From Pteria penguin (Eukaryota; Mollusca; Bivalvia; Pterioida; Pteriidae): DNA of 64,000 nucleotides. A program made the position numbers and the translations under genes. The stretch lies in NCBI GenBank assembly GCA_035048485.1, contig CM068585.1, forward strand, positions 20,076,001 to 20,140,000, read 5' to 3'. Shown in pieces: positions 24,201 to 38,400 of the stretch (positions within the stretch are counted from its first letter, which is position 1; every line of letters starts with the position of its first letter). The notes under the pieces are model-generated. The model did no database searches. It saw only the letters and a list, made by a program, of their open reading frames with translations, and had not been told where the DNA came from.

Positions 24201-27200
24201 CAAAATGGGGGAGGGTGTAATATCTATCAAACTTCTTTGTAAAATGCTCCATTACCTATTGTAATTTTATGATGTTTTTACTTATGACAGACCATTGCAC
24301 ATTACAGTGTACTTCTTGTGAAATTGTCATTATTTTAGTAGGTTTGTTTAATTACTATAGCCACTATGAAAGGCTTCGTAAGTTGTCAGAGCTTTCCCTA
24401 ATCCTTGTTATTTTTTCAATCAATCAGTATAAATTCATAAGTTTATATATCAAAATAAAAAACCCCAAACTTTTGTGTGTCATATTTGTGAAAAAAAAAT
24501 ACATAAACTGCTAATTTCTCTATATCGAAATAGGCATGAAACAGTGTTAATTTGCATTGATTCTAGTAGAATAATTTGCTCCATAACATGATACGTTTTT
24601 GTTATTATTTAATCTACCTTTGTCTGTTCTTATAGAATATGCATGAAATAGCCAGTTGTAGATTTTTAATTCTTCTTACTAGTTCACCAGACTACCCCCT
24701 TAATTCAGGACTAGTTTCATTCTTACAATGAACAGCACAAATTCAAAATGACACTTGAATCATTATTGAGTTATTCTAATCAATTTGTTTTTAATGAAAC
24801 AAAATTGAAGTGGGAATTGTTATATGAAGCATGCATTTAAGTCTGGGTCCCAAGATGAACCATTAGCACAAGTTTGGGAATTTTCACACACTGTTTAGCT
24901 GAGCTGACTTGGCATACGGCCAAGTCAAAAGTCTTTTATTTTTACTAGTTTGTGGCAAAATGAGGTATCCCCAACAGGTTAACCAAATCACTGAAGTGGA
25001 AAACTGTCACATGAAGCAATCGAACCAGGTACTCTAGTGTACATCCCATAGATGAATCATTGGTGCAACTTTGGTGAATCCATGTTTGTAATTAGGAGGG
25101 GGTTGTAATCAGATGAGGGTGTTCCTGAGGATACATAACTGTCAAGATAAACAAATGAATTCAAAAGAATTCTAAAATGTCAAAAGTAATTATCTTAAGT
25201 GGAAAGTCTCATCACAAGGAATCTACATGTGAAGTTGTACTCCTACTGGATCAAAAGTTATTGCCATGGTTAAAGTTTTTGTGACAAGACTGACAGATGG
25301 AGGAATGAGTATTATGAGATGTAATGTCCCCTTGCTGTCACAAAAGTGGGGGACAAAAAGTGATGTTAAAAAGACATTCTAATTCACTTGTTCTTCTTCT
25401 TCCATTACGAAGTTTACTCATAAAATGAGTGTCATACTTCATGTATAATCACGATATAGAGTCCTCAAATTTACATGAAACATGTTTTGTTTTGATAATT
25501 CTGATTGGTCCACACATTAGCGTTCAGACATGTATAACCGTCCTCAAATTCAAAAGTCATTATACCTACTCTTTGACTTTGTCCACATTGCCTCTGACTC
25601 CAACTATCAAAAATTCTGACTGAACAAACTTCGTTCACTGTTCTCAACGTCCATCTTAAATCTCATATCAAGGACGATTTGCAAGTTCTACCATTCACGT
25701 GCACAATTATTACAATCAAGTTAAACCAACAAAACTGACAACGTACATGACATCCGTGCGTACCACTCAACATGCTTTCCATCGTGTTATTTCATCTCGC
25801 CGCGCCGGAGCAAATCAGATTTGAAATCTGCCTGTTCAGCTGTTTACGATACGATGTCAAGTCACTCATGTATGAATCAATTTGTGATTAATAATTTAAT
25901 CATGGAATTTTAAGAATATGAAACCGAAGAAACTTCTTATGTCGGTGCACTAAATATCAATTCGTTTCTCGGAAGAATTTTATAAATGACGCTATTCGTC
26001 CCTTAGCAACGCGGAATTTGGAATGGGGGGGGGGGGGGGGGGGGTGGCAATTTCACGTAAATACCCAGCTCTGCTGAAACTTACGCAGAATGTTTACAAT
26101 ACGCAAAGGAAAAAATTTAACTTATACAGTCTGCTGTCCCACTTTAATCAAGTAAAACATCAATTTTTCGGCATGTCATCAAAAGCATGTTGTTATTGTG
26201 GTTGGCAAGGGCCGACGGAAAGGCCCGAAAATGTGCGATCAGTGCGTAGTAATCAAAGACTGAATGAAAACATAGGTTACATACCAGTTAGTTTCAAAAA
26301 TAATCATCGTGTTTGTTCAGCTCTGGTATGGACTTTCCATACATCTTCCTAAATAATTTGCTGAATATGTAGTTAATAACATACCAGACGTATCAAATGT
26401 TCATGAATATTTGCAAATTTAATGCACACAATCATAGACCTATTTCACTGAGTGTAGGAATACATGAGCAAAGGGGTGAATCCCAATATGGCAGCGCCCA
26501 TGACCCAGGTCCATAACAGTGTAACACTTCGTGTTACAAAAATTCATTGATCATTTTGTCCTCTGCACAACTTTTATTTAAGTTTAATTTACATATTACA
26601 TCATCTAATTCTTTGTGTGTTATTGGCTGATCAAGTTCATCAAAAACAGCAGGCTCGTTGTAAATAGCACTGCCTTCCAATGGGGTTTCCGGTACATGCG
26701 CACTTGCTAGGTCTTTGAAATGATTATAGAATTGGTCTAATGAAATACTGGTCTCTGTGCGCTTCATTTTCCTTTTCGAAAAATATTGATGAAATTTTTT
26801 TGGGTTGTGTTTCCTTATGTATTCCATACTGTCGCCTTCTAATCTTTCATATTTACGCTTCAGTCTCGACGACATACTTTTGTAAATAGACTTTTTATCT
26901 TTCAATAAGGCATGGTTTTCGTTGGTTTTACTTAAATTAAAGTTGTGCAAAGCGGATTTGTAATCAATATAAAGTTTTTTACATTCATTATTGAACCATG
27001 GTTTATCGTTGTGTACACGATTATTACTACCATTACTTTTTCTAGATGATGCAAATGAATTTCTAACAATACAAAAAGGTAAAAATACAGAACATAGCAT
27101 TGACGCGAAATTATTTACAAGGGCATTCGTATCAGATTGACAAAGTAAGGGCGTCGCAAATAGCTCATTTATTACGTTTATGTTAGTCTCTAACTTCTTT

Positions 27201-30200
27201 TTGACGTCTTGGGTATTTTCATCGGTCAAAGGTCACGGTCAAGGTAACATGATAAAAAATTCTGGTACCAACGGAATGGTATTGCAATTAGGGACACGCA
27301 AGCCTAATATGAAGGCCCTACTACGTCTTACGGTGAAAAATGTACATTGAAGTAGGTCAAAGGTCACGGTCGAGGTCACATGATAAAAATTTTGGTACCA
27401 ACGGAAAGGTATTGCAATCAGGGACACACATGCCATATATGAAGGCCCTACGTCTTATGTTTAAAAAGTTATGACCAAGGTTAAAGTTTTTGTGACTGAC
27501 GGGTGGACAGACGAGATTTAATGTCCCCACGCTTTCGCGAAAAGCAGGGGACCAAAAAATACGAAGCTGTGTTTTTGAAACGCTAATGCCACGGTGGCAC
27601 CAAAGTCCAAAAAGTCATTTTTAGTGTGAAGATTATTGTCAAGGTTAAAATGTCATCAACCTTGGTGTCACTTGAAAGGGCTTCATTAGTTGAGTAAACA
27701 TGTCAAATATGAAGTCTCTAGTCTCTATCCCTCACGGTTCAAAAGTAATGCCAAAGTTAAAGTTGACGACAGAAAGACAAACAAACAAACGGGACTAAAA
27801 CATTATGCCCCTGATCTATCGATTCAGGGCATAAAAAATAGAACATTGTAATCTTGAACCCTGTCACTTAAGTGTAAAATCAAGGTAAGATGCATTATCA
27901 GATAAATTCACTTAAGTCAGCATTCTAAGATGAACATATGGTGCAAGTTTGGTAACTGTAGCACCTATACATGTGCTTCTCCAATACTGAAATACCCCAC
28001 ACTACTTAACTAGGGGAATAGCATAAGCTCCTCTCAGCTTCATCCAGGTGAGCTAAAACGGTAGTTAGGGGATATCTTTTTGTCAATAAAGAAAATGAAG
28101 GAAAATCTTTCAAAACAATTATGTTGTATTTAATCGATCATTGACAAAATAAATGTTGTAAGGCCTTAGAAAAAATCTTTTAAAGTTGTATACCCTACAA
28201 TTTGGAATAATTTCAAAAATTAGGCCATGTAAAACAACAAGAGCAACATCTAGCGTGGCTTAATACACCCATCGCTTACATTGGATGGCATCAATGTGAA
28301 CGTATGATTTTATTACCCCCAAACTTGGGTCTCTTCCGTAATACTTTTATGAAATATTGAAATTCCAAAGGTGGCTTCCCCTACACTATTTAAGCATTCT
28401 GTATAAGTTTCATGAAAAACAAATGACGTTTACTTAAGTTATTGCATTACATAGCATCTCCATAGCATCTTATTATAGTAAAAATCCAAGTTACATAACT
28501 CCTTAACGACAAAACAGAATTTGCTCAAAATCAAAAGGCCGCTTCCCTTACCCTATTTAAGCATTCTGTATTAGTTTCATGAAAAACTGCTAACATTTAC
28601 TAAAGTTATTACGTTCCATATCATCTTACTATAGCAAAAATAAAATCCAAGTCCCATAACTCCAGAACAACAAAACGGAATTTGCTCAAAATCGAAAGGC
28701 GGCTTCCTCTACATTATCTAAGCATTCTGTGTATGAGTTTCATGAAAAACAACTGACGTTTACTTAAGTTACTGCGTTCCATAGCATTTTTTTCATAGTA
28801 AAAATAAAATACAAGTCCCATAACTCCGGAACAACAAAATGGAATTTGCTCAAAATCCAAAGGCGGCTTCCTCTACATTATCTAAGCATGGAAAACAACT
28901 GACATTTATTTAAGTTATCGCGTTCCATAGCATCTTTTCATAGTAAAAATTAAATCAAAGTCCCATAACTCCGGAACGACAAAACAGAATTTGCTCAAAA
29001 TCGAAAGGCGGCTTCCTCTACACTATTTAAGCATTTGGTATGAGTTTCATAAAATACAGAAGACATTTACTAAAGTTATTGCGTTCCATAGCAGACGAAC
29101 GGACGGACATCACCATACCATAATACTTCCCGTCTTTCGACGGGCGTATAAAAACTGTATTTTTCTCGTATGGCTAAAGTTATTAACTTTGCGTTAATAA
29201 CATTTTTGGTTGCTTCAGTTTAATCAAAACAAATCAAAACAAACTATGATGAAGGGAGACTCCAAAAGAAAACGATTTTAGTAAATACTAACTTTAGCAG
29301 ACTCGAATGCAGATTTTTAAAGTTACTCTTCAGTTTATATACCTCACCCTCCATCAGTGTCCATGATGCAGCGGCTTCCGTATTATATCATGTGATAAGT
29401 TGGCTGTAAACATTCTGTTTACAAACATCATGTTTTAGAAAGCCTTATCTTACTTAATACGACGAATTTGATCACAACATTTGCAAGTCCTTTTCAGTAT
29501 GTTTTAGGCTTATATATACAATCAAATAAATTTAGAATAAATTAACCTATAATGTGCACTGTACTCGCGAACATGGGGTATACAGCTTTAAAAAGATTTC
29601 TAGCCTCAGAAATATAAATAAATAATCATAAAGCAAAGGAAAATATTTGTATTTACACATTCAAAGAATCAAAAGTTATTCTTAAACAAATTCTAAATTG
29701 TAACTCATTCATATTTTTCATTTATTTTCTAAGATTGTCTTTATTCTGTATATTCTATTGTAGTTTCCTCACATAATGTATAAATGAACCATGATTAAAA
29801 ATTCTGAATGATAAAGACATAAAACAACACTGAGAAAGTGGAGTGGGACACTCTGATTAATATAGATGTGATATACCTAAAACATAAAAATCAGTATGGT
29901 GTGAAAAATTTAAAGAAAATTCTGGTCAAAAGGGTGCAGAAGAGAGATTTGAGAGTAGTCATTTAATATGATTTTAACTTTAATACATATAATGGTATTA
30001 CCTATATTTTCAGAGTATTTCATAAATACAAAATCTGATTCACATGTAGCAAAAACGTTTTGTCTTTTATTGAGTTAAAAAGTTAAGATCCATTGCCTAT
30101 TTATAACAAGGCTGCAATTTTATTTAATACTCAAAGTTAAGGAATCTTGTGAGGTGTGCCGAAATAATACTCATTCACAGAGTGAGATTCACATTAATTG

Positions 30201-32361
30201 GTCCAAATCTGTGAAGAAAAATATCACTGCGTGAGATACGAAAACTATGGGTTAATTATCTAAAGAATCATTACCTGTAATATTCGATGACTCAGCTCGA
30301 GATATTTGCATTTGAATTCCTCCATCTTAGCTATCATATTGCTTTCCCTTTGTTGTAGCTTTTGAAGGTCAGACGCAATAAGCTGGAAGAATTGAATTAT
30401 TTAATGCTTCAGTCACTGACAGAATTTTTCATTGATATTGTGGAAGTACCACAAATTATGGTTCAAATTCTGACCTCTTGGCTTAGATCTGCAAATGTCT
30501 CATATAGATTTAGTTCCAATATATTGAAATCAAGATAATTGTACTTACCAGTGACACCACGCTACACAATGAAGCCATAAGCACAGGCCTGACGATCCCA
30601 TGGATATAACTTTTCTCTATGTTAGGCTTACACAAACATAGGGAAGAGATACACCCAGGTGATAATAAAGCCTGTGGTAATAAGCTGCAGGACGAATTCA
30701 TACAAAACAAAAGTGCATAGAAATAAGATGACATAATATCTGTTAGGGAGCATACAATTCTTGCATATTGAAATAAAATAGGCCAACTTGTGAAAATGTA
30801 GCAAACCGAAACATTCACTGCGAAGATGATACATCATGCAGCACATCTCTTTTCTAGGAACACTGAATATAAATATATCAATAGTATTTAGGCATACTAT
30901 AGATGCGTCATAAAACTTTCTAAGAGATCAAAATGAAAGGAATGAATAAACCTAAGGGCCCAAACTGCAAGCATGTAATTAGGAATTTGAATAAATCTTA
31001 ACTTCTATCCTACCATTCATTCAGATTTCTATGCTATTGACAAATTACATAGTAATTTGACGTATACGATGTGATTAGAAATTTGAATGTAAAATCAGCA
31101 AAAGTTCTTAATGGTATGAAAAATTATTTCCCATTGTCATCTCCATCTCTTACCATCCCTTGTTAAACAAAGTTATTTCTGATATAGGACAGTATATGAG
31201 GTAAAACAATTACGTTGTCATCAATTTCCTATGAAAATGTCATCTATGGACTATTATTTCCATGAGTTTTAGATCAGTTTTCATAGAATGTGATGATGTC
31301 AGAATTCTTTTACTTCATATACCGTCCCAAATGTGAAGTAACTCTGTAAATAAAAGACCTAAGAAACGCATGAGCACCTTAGTCTCAATACCATTATCTA
31401 TCATGATTTTCTGTGAATGATACTAAAAATTGCATTGCTCATAAAAATTTACGTTAGTCAGTCTGATGGACTGATACAGTAAAAAACTTGTCAGTCCATG
31501 ACAAATGTTATCAGTCACAGACTTGGGGACATATGTTAATTTTGAGTCCTGATTATAGAACACTGTTTCAAAGCAATGTGTCAATGTGTTGAACGGCACA
31601 TAATATGCCCACATTTTATTATCCAAGTTGTTATACGAACTTGAATTAAGTATGCAATCAAATGTAAAATTCTGTTTATCTAAAAGTCAAATTCAAGTCC
31701 CGAATTTTTTCTCCTTTAATTTCTATATGATTTTACTTCGGTTAAGTCAAAGTCGGTTAAGTAGAAATTCTGCTTATGTCAAAGGCACTTTACAGCCCCA
31801 AAACTCCATTTTCTATATATTTTACACTCGTTATCTCGAAGTGTCAATGTTTGTACAAAATAAATTGCAGTAAAGGTAGAAGGAATGCGAACAACCAATT
31901 ATCCCAGCGGGGTGTATGGTAATGGCTGATTGTTTGACCATGAAGCCATTTCATCTGATTGACAATGGTTAGGTAACTGGATTGCATCGGCATTTGTTAT
32001 TTTAAATATGCTAATCTCATTAGTAAAAACATCTTCATTTAAGGCAGATTATAAGCCAGTATCATTTTTGCAGCTTGTAAATTATTGAATGAATTAAAAA
32101 ATATAAAGAGTTGAAAATACGATTTTTAAATTTTAAGTTTAAATTTAGTCGGTAGAAAGATGCATTATACGGACTAAAATATAGAATAACAGGTAAAACA
32201 ATGCATGTATATTCATATGTTAAAAAGAATGATCGAAAATGGTTACATCAAGGACTTAAAAACGAAGTCCTTGGTTACATAAACAGCTGGTGTTTATCTC
32301 GAATTCCGGATAAGTTGAAATATTTGCTCTGGTCCCATCGACTTCGACATAACGAGTTTTA

Positions 32362-32409
<48 letters not shown>

Positions 32410-35400
32410 AAGCACAAAGACACTACAGCTAACAAGGCACCCTACATTTCACTTTCATAGGATTCACCTGCGTTTACGTTGGGTAAATCCCTTCACTTTC
32501 CACGGCCGTGTTGTCATGGATACAATTAGCTAATGATTGGCTACTAAAGCTCTATTTTTTGTGGAGCTTGATACTGGTAAAATAGTTCAGTTTCCTTCTT
32601 TAATTGTTTTTGGTTTATTAATCTTCTTTATGCATCCATCATTTCCAATGTTGACACCCCCCTCCTTTCATAAATTAAATACCCGATTACAGTGGTATGA
32701 AATATTGAGATGTGGTAATTCCTTTTTAATATGCACATCTTTGTAATATGATTATCTTTGTACCAAATTTCATCAAAATTTCCCAAGGGTTTAGGAGGTG
32801 TTGTGAAGACATGGTATTTTGCATGGAAAAATCAATGTCCAAGGGTCATTACTCCTGTAAATGTTTTTGGACAACATACCCCTTCCAATATGCTCATCTT
32901 CATATGGTGTTCTTTCTTTGTACCATGTTTCATAAAAAAATTCACATGCTTTAGGATGAGTTGCAAAGACAAGATAGGTGGAAAAGACAGATGGACAGAC
33001 AGACGAAAGCGATATAGCAAAATACGCCCATATTTCTATGCTAACATATAAAAATTGGCCTGCTTTACCATGATTATAGCCATGGAGATGCTAAAGCAAT
33101 TCTGACCCAAAAATGATTTTTTTTGTGAATCAAAGCTAGGTATTGATATATATGACATCAAAACAGACATTGTGAAAAATCCAAGACAGTTTCGAGATTT
33201 CTATAAAAGACCACATTACAATGTACTATAAATTTGATGTTTTTGAGCTTACATCTAAGCGTTGCTGATGAGCTTTTGTTTGTTGTTCTTGGTGTTTCAT
33301 TCTCTCATGTAAAGCCTTGAACCCTATCATAGGAACTGGAACGAGGTTCTCTGAATCAGGGTTGTCTGCCTTGGCTTGCTCCCACAACAGAGGGTGAATA
33401 CCTAAGTACAAAAAAAAAAAAAAAGAAGAAGAAAACAATATGAAAATATTTTTGCTTTTACTGTCTCATCCAACGAGAGGACACCGGTCACAAACCAAAC
33501 ACCTTAAGTACTGAGTGGGTTATACTGGCTCTTAATAATATATATAACACTTACTGAATAAAGTAAATAATTAGGGAATAATGCATATATGTAATGTAAA
33601 TGTACTGGTATTCTTAATATATGCTTAAATATAGCTTTTATTTTGTTTTCCTCTTTCATTTGTTTGTAATTGTTTAATACTAAATCAGGGTATTTGGCTT
33701 ATAATATAGTTAAATAGATATCCTACGCTGCAGCAAATCTGAATAACAACAAGCTTGTGTAATATAATTGCTCCAGCATCAAATTTGTCAGTACAAGCTA
33801 TTAACCTAAAACTAAGTCAAGCTACAAAGTTAAGATCACAAGGTCAAAATTTTGGTAAGGATGGAAAGGTCTGTCACAAGGAATTATACATGTGAAATAT
33901 GAAAGTCATATCATTTACCATTCGGAAGATATACACAATCATTTACCATTCGGAAGATATACACAATGTTAAAGTTTTTTAATTGTAGATAAAAGGTCAC
34001 GGTCAAGGTAACAAGGTCAAAAATCACTGTATTGATGGAAAGGTCTTCTCACAAAGAATATGCATAAGAAATATGAAAGCCCCACCTCTTATGGGAATAC
34101 ATGTATTCATATATGGTCTGGAAGCCAATTAAGTTATCCATGCTCTGTGACCTTGACCTCTGAACCTCTAAATCAAGAGGGCACATTCTTGACTCACAGT
34201 GAGTCACAAGTAAGCATCACATGGATTGGTGTGAAAGGAATTTAACTATTATTGTCAGAAAACCATTTTCAGTCATCTATGTTCTGTGACCTTGTCATTT
34301 AACCTTTTGACCTCCAAATCAATAGGGCACATAACTGACTAACAGGGAGTCTGTATGTGAAGTTTCCTGACCATAGGTGTAAAGGGATTTACACAGAATG
34401 ACAGATAATGATGATTCCTACATAACCATCTCGAAAACTTTGTTTGCTTTGTTTGAAGGGACTGCTGCATTCCTGGCACAAACGTAAAACAATAATATAT
34501 CTATCTATGTATGCAAAGGGGGGGGGGGGGGTTGAAGGAGAAGGAATAATGATGATTAACTTTATGTAGAAGTCTCTGATCTTTACCAGTGCAGCTAAAC
34601 ATTTATTTAGCCCATTTTGATCGACTTACCTGCTGGGGGTGTATCCAGATATTCTTTCAAAGCTTGCTCTGTCAGTCCAGTCTTAGGTATAACACTGTCC
34701 ACAACAAGTTGTGTCTTCAATTGATTCTGAATATGTTGCTGACTAAGGAATTTAAAAATTTCACTAGCTGGAACTCTCCGAGCTGGACCTGAAGCTGGTC
34801 TCTCTAGTATGTATATCACAAGCTCTGTTCTGAGGAAACAATAACAACTAATACATGTGAGTACAAGAGATACACAGTGTTAGTACAATCACTATAAAGT
34901 TTACAAGTTACCTAGCTACACTTTCTGCTTTCAAGCAGAGCAAATAAAAAAATTGTACTCACTCAGTGTCTAGTAGTTTCTTGACCTCTTCTACTCAGAT
35001 TGTACTCACTCAGTGTCTAGTAGTTTCTTGACATCCTCTACATACATGGAGACCTGCATTTAACTACTCAGGTTGTACTCACTCATTGTCTAGTAGTTTA
35101 TTGACATCTTCTTCACACACAGATTTGCTTTTTTTGCTACTTAGATTGTATTCACTCAGTGTCTAGTAGTTTCTTCACTTCTTCTACTCAGATTGTACTC
35201 ACTCAGTGTCTAGTAGTTTCTTGACCTCTTCTACTCAGATTGCACTCACTCAGTGTCTAGTAGTTTCTTCACTTCTTCTACTCAGATTGTACTCACTCAA
35301 TGTCTAGTAGTTTCATCATTTCTTCTACTCAGATTGTATTCACTCACTGTCTAGTAGTTTCTTGACTTCTTCTATTCAGATTGTGCTCACTCACTGTCAA

Positions 35401-38400
35401 GTAGTTTCTGGACCTCTTCTACTCAGATTGTACTCACTCAGTGTCTAGTAGTTTCTTCACTTCTTCTACTCAGATTGTACTCACTTACTGTCTAGTAGTT
35501 TCTTGACCTATTCTACTCAGATTGTACTCACTCAGTGTCTAGTAGTTTCTTCACTTCTTCTACTAAGATTGTATTCACTCAGTGTCTAGTAGTTTCTTCA
35601 CTTCTTCTACTCAGATTGTACTCACTCAATGTCTAGTAGTTTCATCATTTCTTCTACTCAGATTGTATTCACTCACTGTCTAGTAGTTTCTTGACTTCTT
35701 CTATTCAGATTGTGCTCACTCACTGTCAAGTAGTTTCTGGACCTCTTCTACTCAGATTGTACTCACTCAGTGTCTAGTAGTTTCTTCACTTCTTCTACTC
35801 AGATTGTACTCACTTACTGTCTAGTAGTTTCTTGACCTATTCTACTCAGATTGTACTCACTCAGTGTCTAGTAGTTTCTTCACTTCTTCTACTAAGATTG
35901 TATTCACTCAGTGTCTAGTAGTTTCTTGACCTCTTCTACTCAGATTGTACTCACTCACTGTCTAGTAGTTACCTCACTTCTTCTACTCAGATTGTATTCA
36001 CTCACTGTCTAGTAGTTTCTTGACTTCATCTACTCAGATTGTACTCACTCAGTGTCTAGTAGTTTACTCACTTCTTTTACTCAGATTGTACTCACTCAGT
36101 GTTTAGTAGTTTCTTCACTTCTTCTACTCAGATTGTACTCGCGCACTGTCTAGTAGTTTCTTGACCTCTTCTACTCAGATTGTACTCACTCAGTGTCTAG
36201 TAGTTTCTTGACCTCTTCTACACACACAGAACTGCTTTTTACTACTCATTCGTCTGCCAGTTTCTTGCCACCTCCTACCTATGGAGAGCTGCCTTTCACT
36301 AAGAAGCATTTTACATACCTGTTGTCTGGCATTTTCTTGACACCCTCCCACAATATGTAGAGCTGCCTTTCACTAAGAAGCATTTTACATACCTGTTGTC
36401 TGCCAGTTTCTTGACACCCTCTACCAATATGTAGAGCTGCCTTTCACTAAGAAGTATTGTACTTACTTGTTGTCTGGCAGTTTCTTGACACCTTCTACAC
36501 ATACAGACAACTGCCTTTTACTACCCAGTATTGCATACAGGGTATCTTGGATTTGCTGCTGATTACTGGAAACTTCTTGCTCGGTTTTATTGATGAACAA
36601 AGACACTAAACCATCTTCATTTTTGGTTTTGGGCAGTTTTGTATACCCAACTGCCTATAATGCAAAGAAATATTTCCAATTTAGCATGAATATTTCCTAT
36701 ACTATTTTACCAAATTTATATTGAAGTACCTATTGTATAGTCGACTCTTGAACACTCAGATGGACCATAAAGTATAGTCTGAGTGAATGTAAGTTCGCGA
36801 AAAAGATCAGCAACATTTATGTACAAATAGCAATATTCTAAATTTCAAATCCCTGATTACCAGTCACCTGAATGTGGATTATGGGATCTATAAAGAATTA
36901 ATTACAGAAACAGTCAGGGTTAACATGAATCAATATGTTTTAACCAAAATAATGAAGTAGTCATGCCAATTTAGAAATATAAATGTGCAGGATGTGAATT
37001 ATGTGCGTTCTGTGCTTACGATTAAAAGGAGCAGTCTTGTAGCCTTAACCTTACAACTGAAAAAGTTAAAATGGAAACGAATCAAATAGGGGTACATTAC
37101 CTGACTTTAGTATGAACCCAGAATGAAATGCTTCAAAGCCAAGATTACATGTACCTATATACCTATAGAGAGGTTGGGCAAAAGAGGGTTGGGCATGAAA
37201 GTTCTAACTTAATTCAATAATGATGTGGTATGGGTACTCAGTTACAACTTACAAACATATCCATTTGGACTTGGTCAATTAATCAACACTGAGCATCAAT
37301 TGGTTATGTATTTTTGAAGCTAAATTTATTGGTCAGCGAAAACATTCATTTCAGAGTTAATTACTTTTTATGCTTTTTTCAGTAGATTTATCACCAGAAA
37401 TTACTTTGTTTTACTCAAGTTTGTTTAATATTTATCTAAATGTTGCATGATCTAGAGTGACTTTGAGTAACTGAAGAAAAACATATGAAGGAAAAAAGAA
37501 AATAAGACTTAAAAAATTAGTTTTAATTATCGGAATTCAAGTTAATGGAAGTAAAAATATATTTAAACACTGACAATAAAATAATCTTTAATCAAGTCCA
37601 GCAACAAGTAATTTATTAATCTGTGTTTGGGTAAAACAAAACTGTATAACAATGAAGTGTAAAAGGTCAACTTAAATGCAGGTCTTTATAAATGACAAAA
37701 TATTTAAATATTTGAAAAATAACAATCTATATGACTTTATAATAGTGCTGCAATGATTCACTGCGGTCCTCGATTAACCGCGATTGAAGACAATGATTTG
37801 ATACAGGATACGAGGAGGGTCTGTATGGTTGCGTTACGGTTCATTTTCCTATTTAAGTTAAAGGAAGCTCCTGTTGCATTTAAAAGTTATGTGTGGGGTA
37901 TTTTGGATTCAAGGAAGGGGGTGACAAAGACAAAACTATTTGTAAGCTATGTGACTTGGACGTGAGCTACAAATGTGGAAATACCATGAACATGGCCACC
38001 CTAATGCGCAGAAAACACAGCATATCGGTACCTGCCGATCAGGACAACGGTGTAAAGAATGAGAAATCCAGCAAGCTCGCAAGTTCCTCTGCAGGACTCT
38101 GTAGGCAGCTTAAATAAACCCATGTCATCCATTCGAAATTAAGCAACAGTTCACCGTGAGCCAGTTTTATCACACAATCTTGGTGATCTTATTGTGTAAA
38201 CCTCTCCTATCCTGATTAAAGACCACACATTCATGATGCTATTATAAACTGTTGTTTTGCCATGCCAGTTTTCTTTTGTTTTCGTTTTTCTAGACTTCTA
38301 CTCATACAAACGGTAATTTTAGATGATGTTAAAGCATCAACATTATGAATGATGATTAAACTTTTATTTTTGTTTTATTAAAGTATTTGACACATAACAG

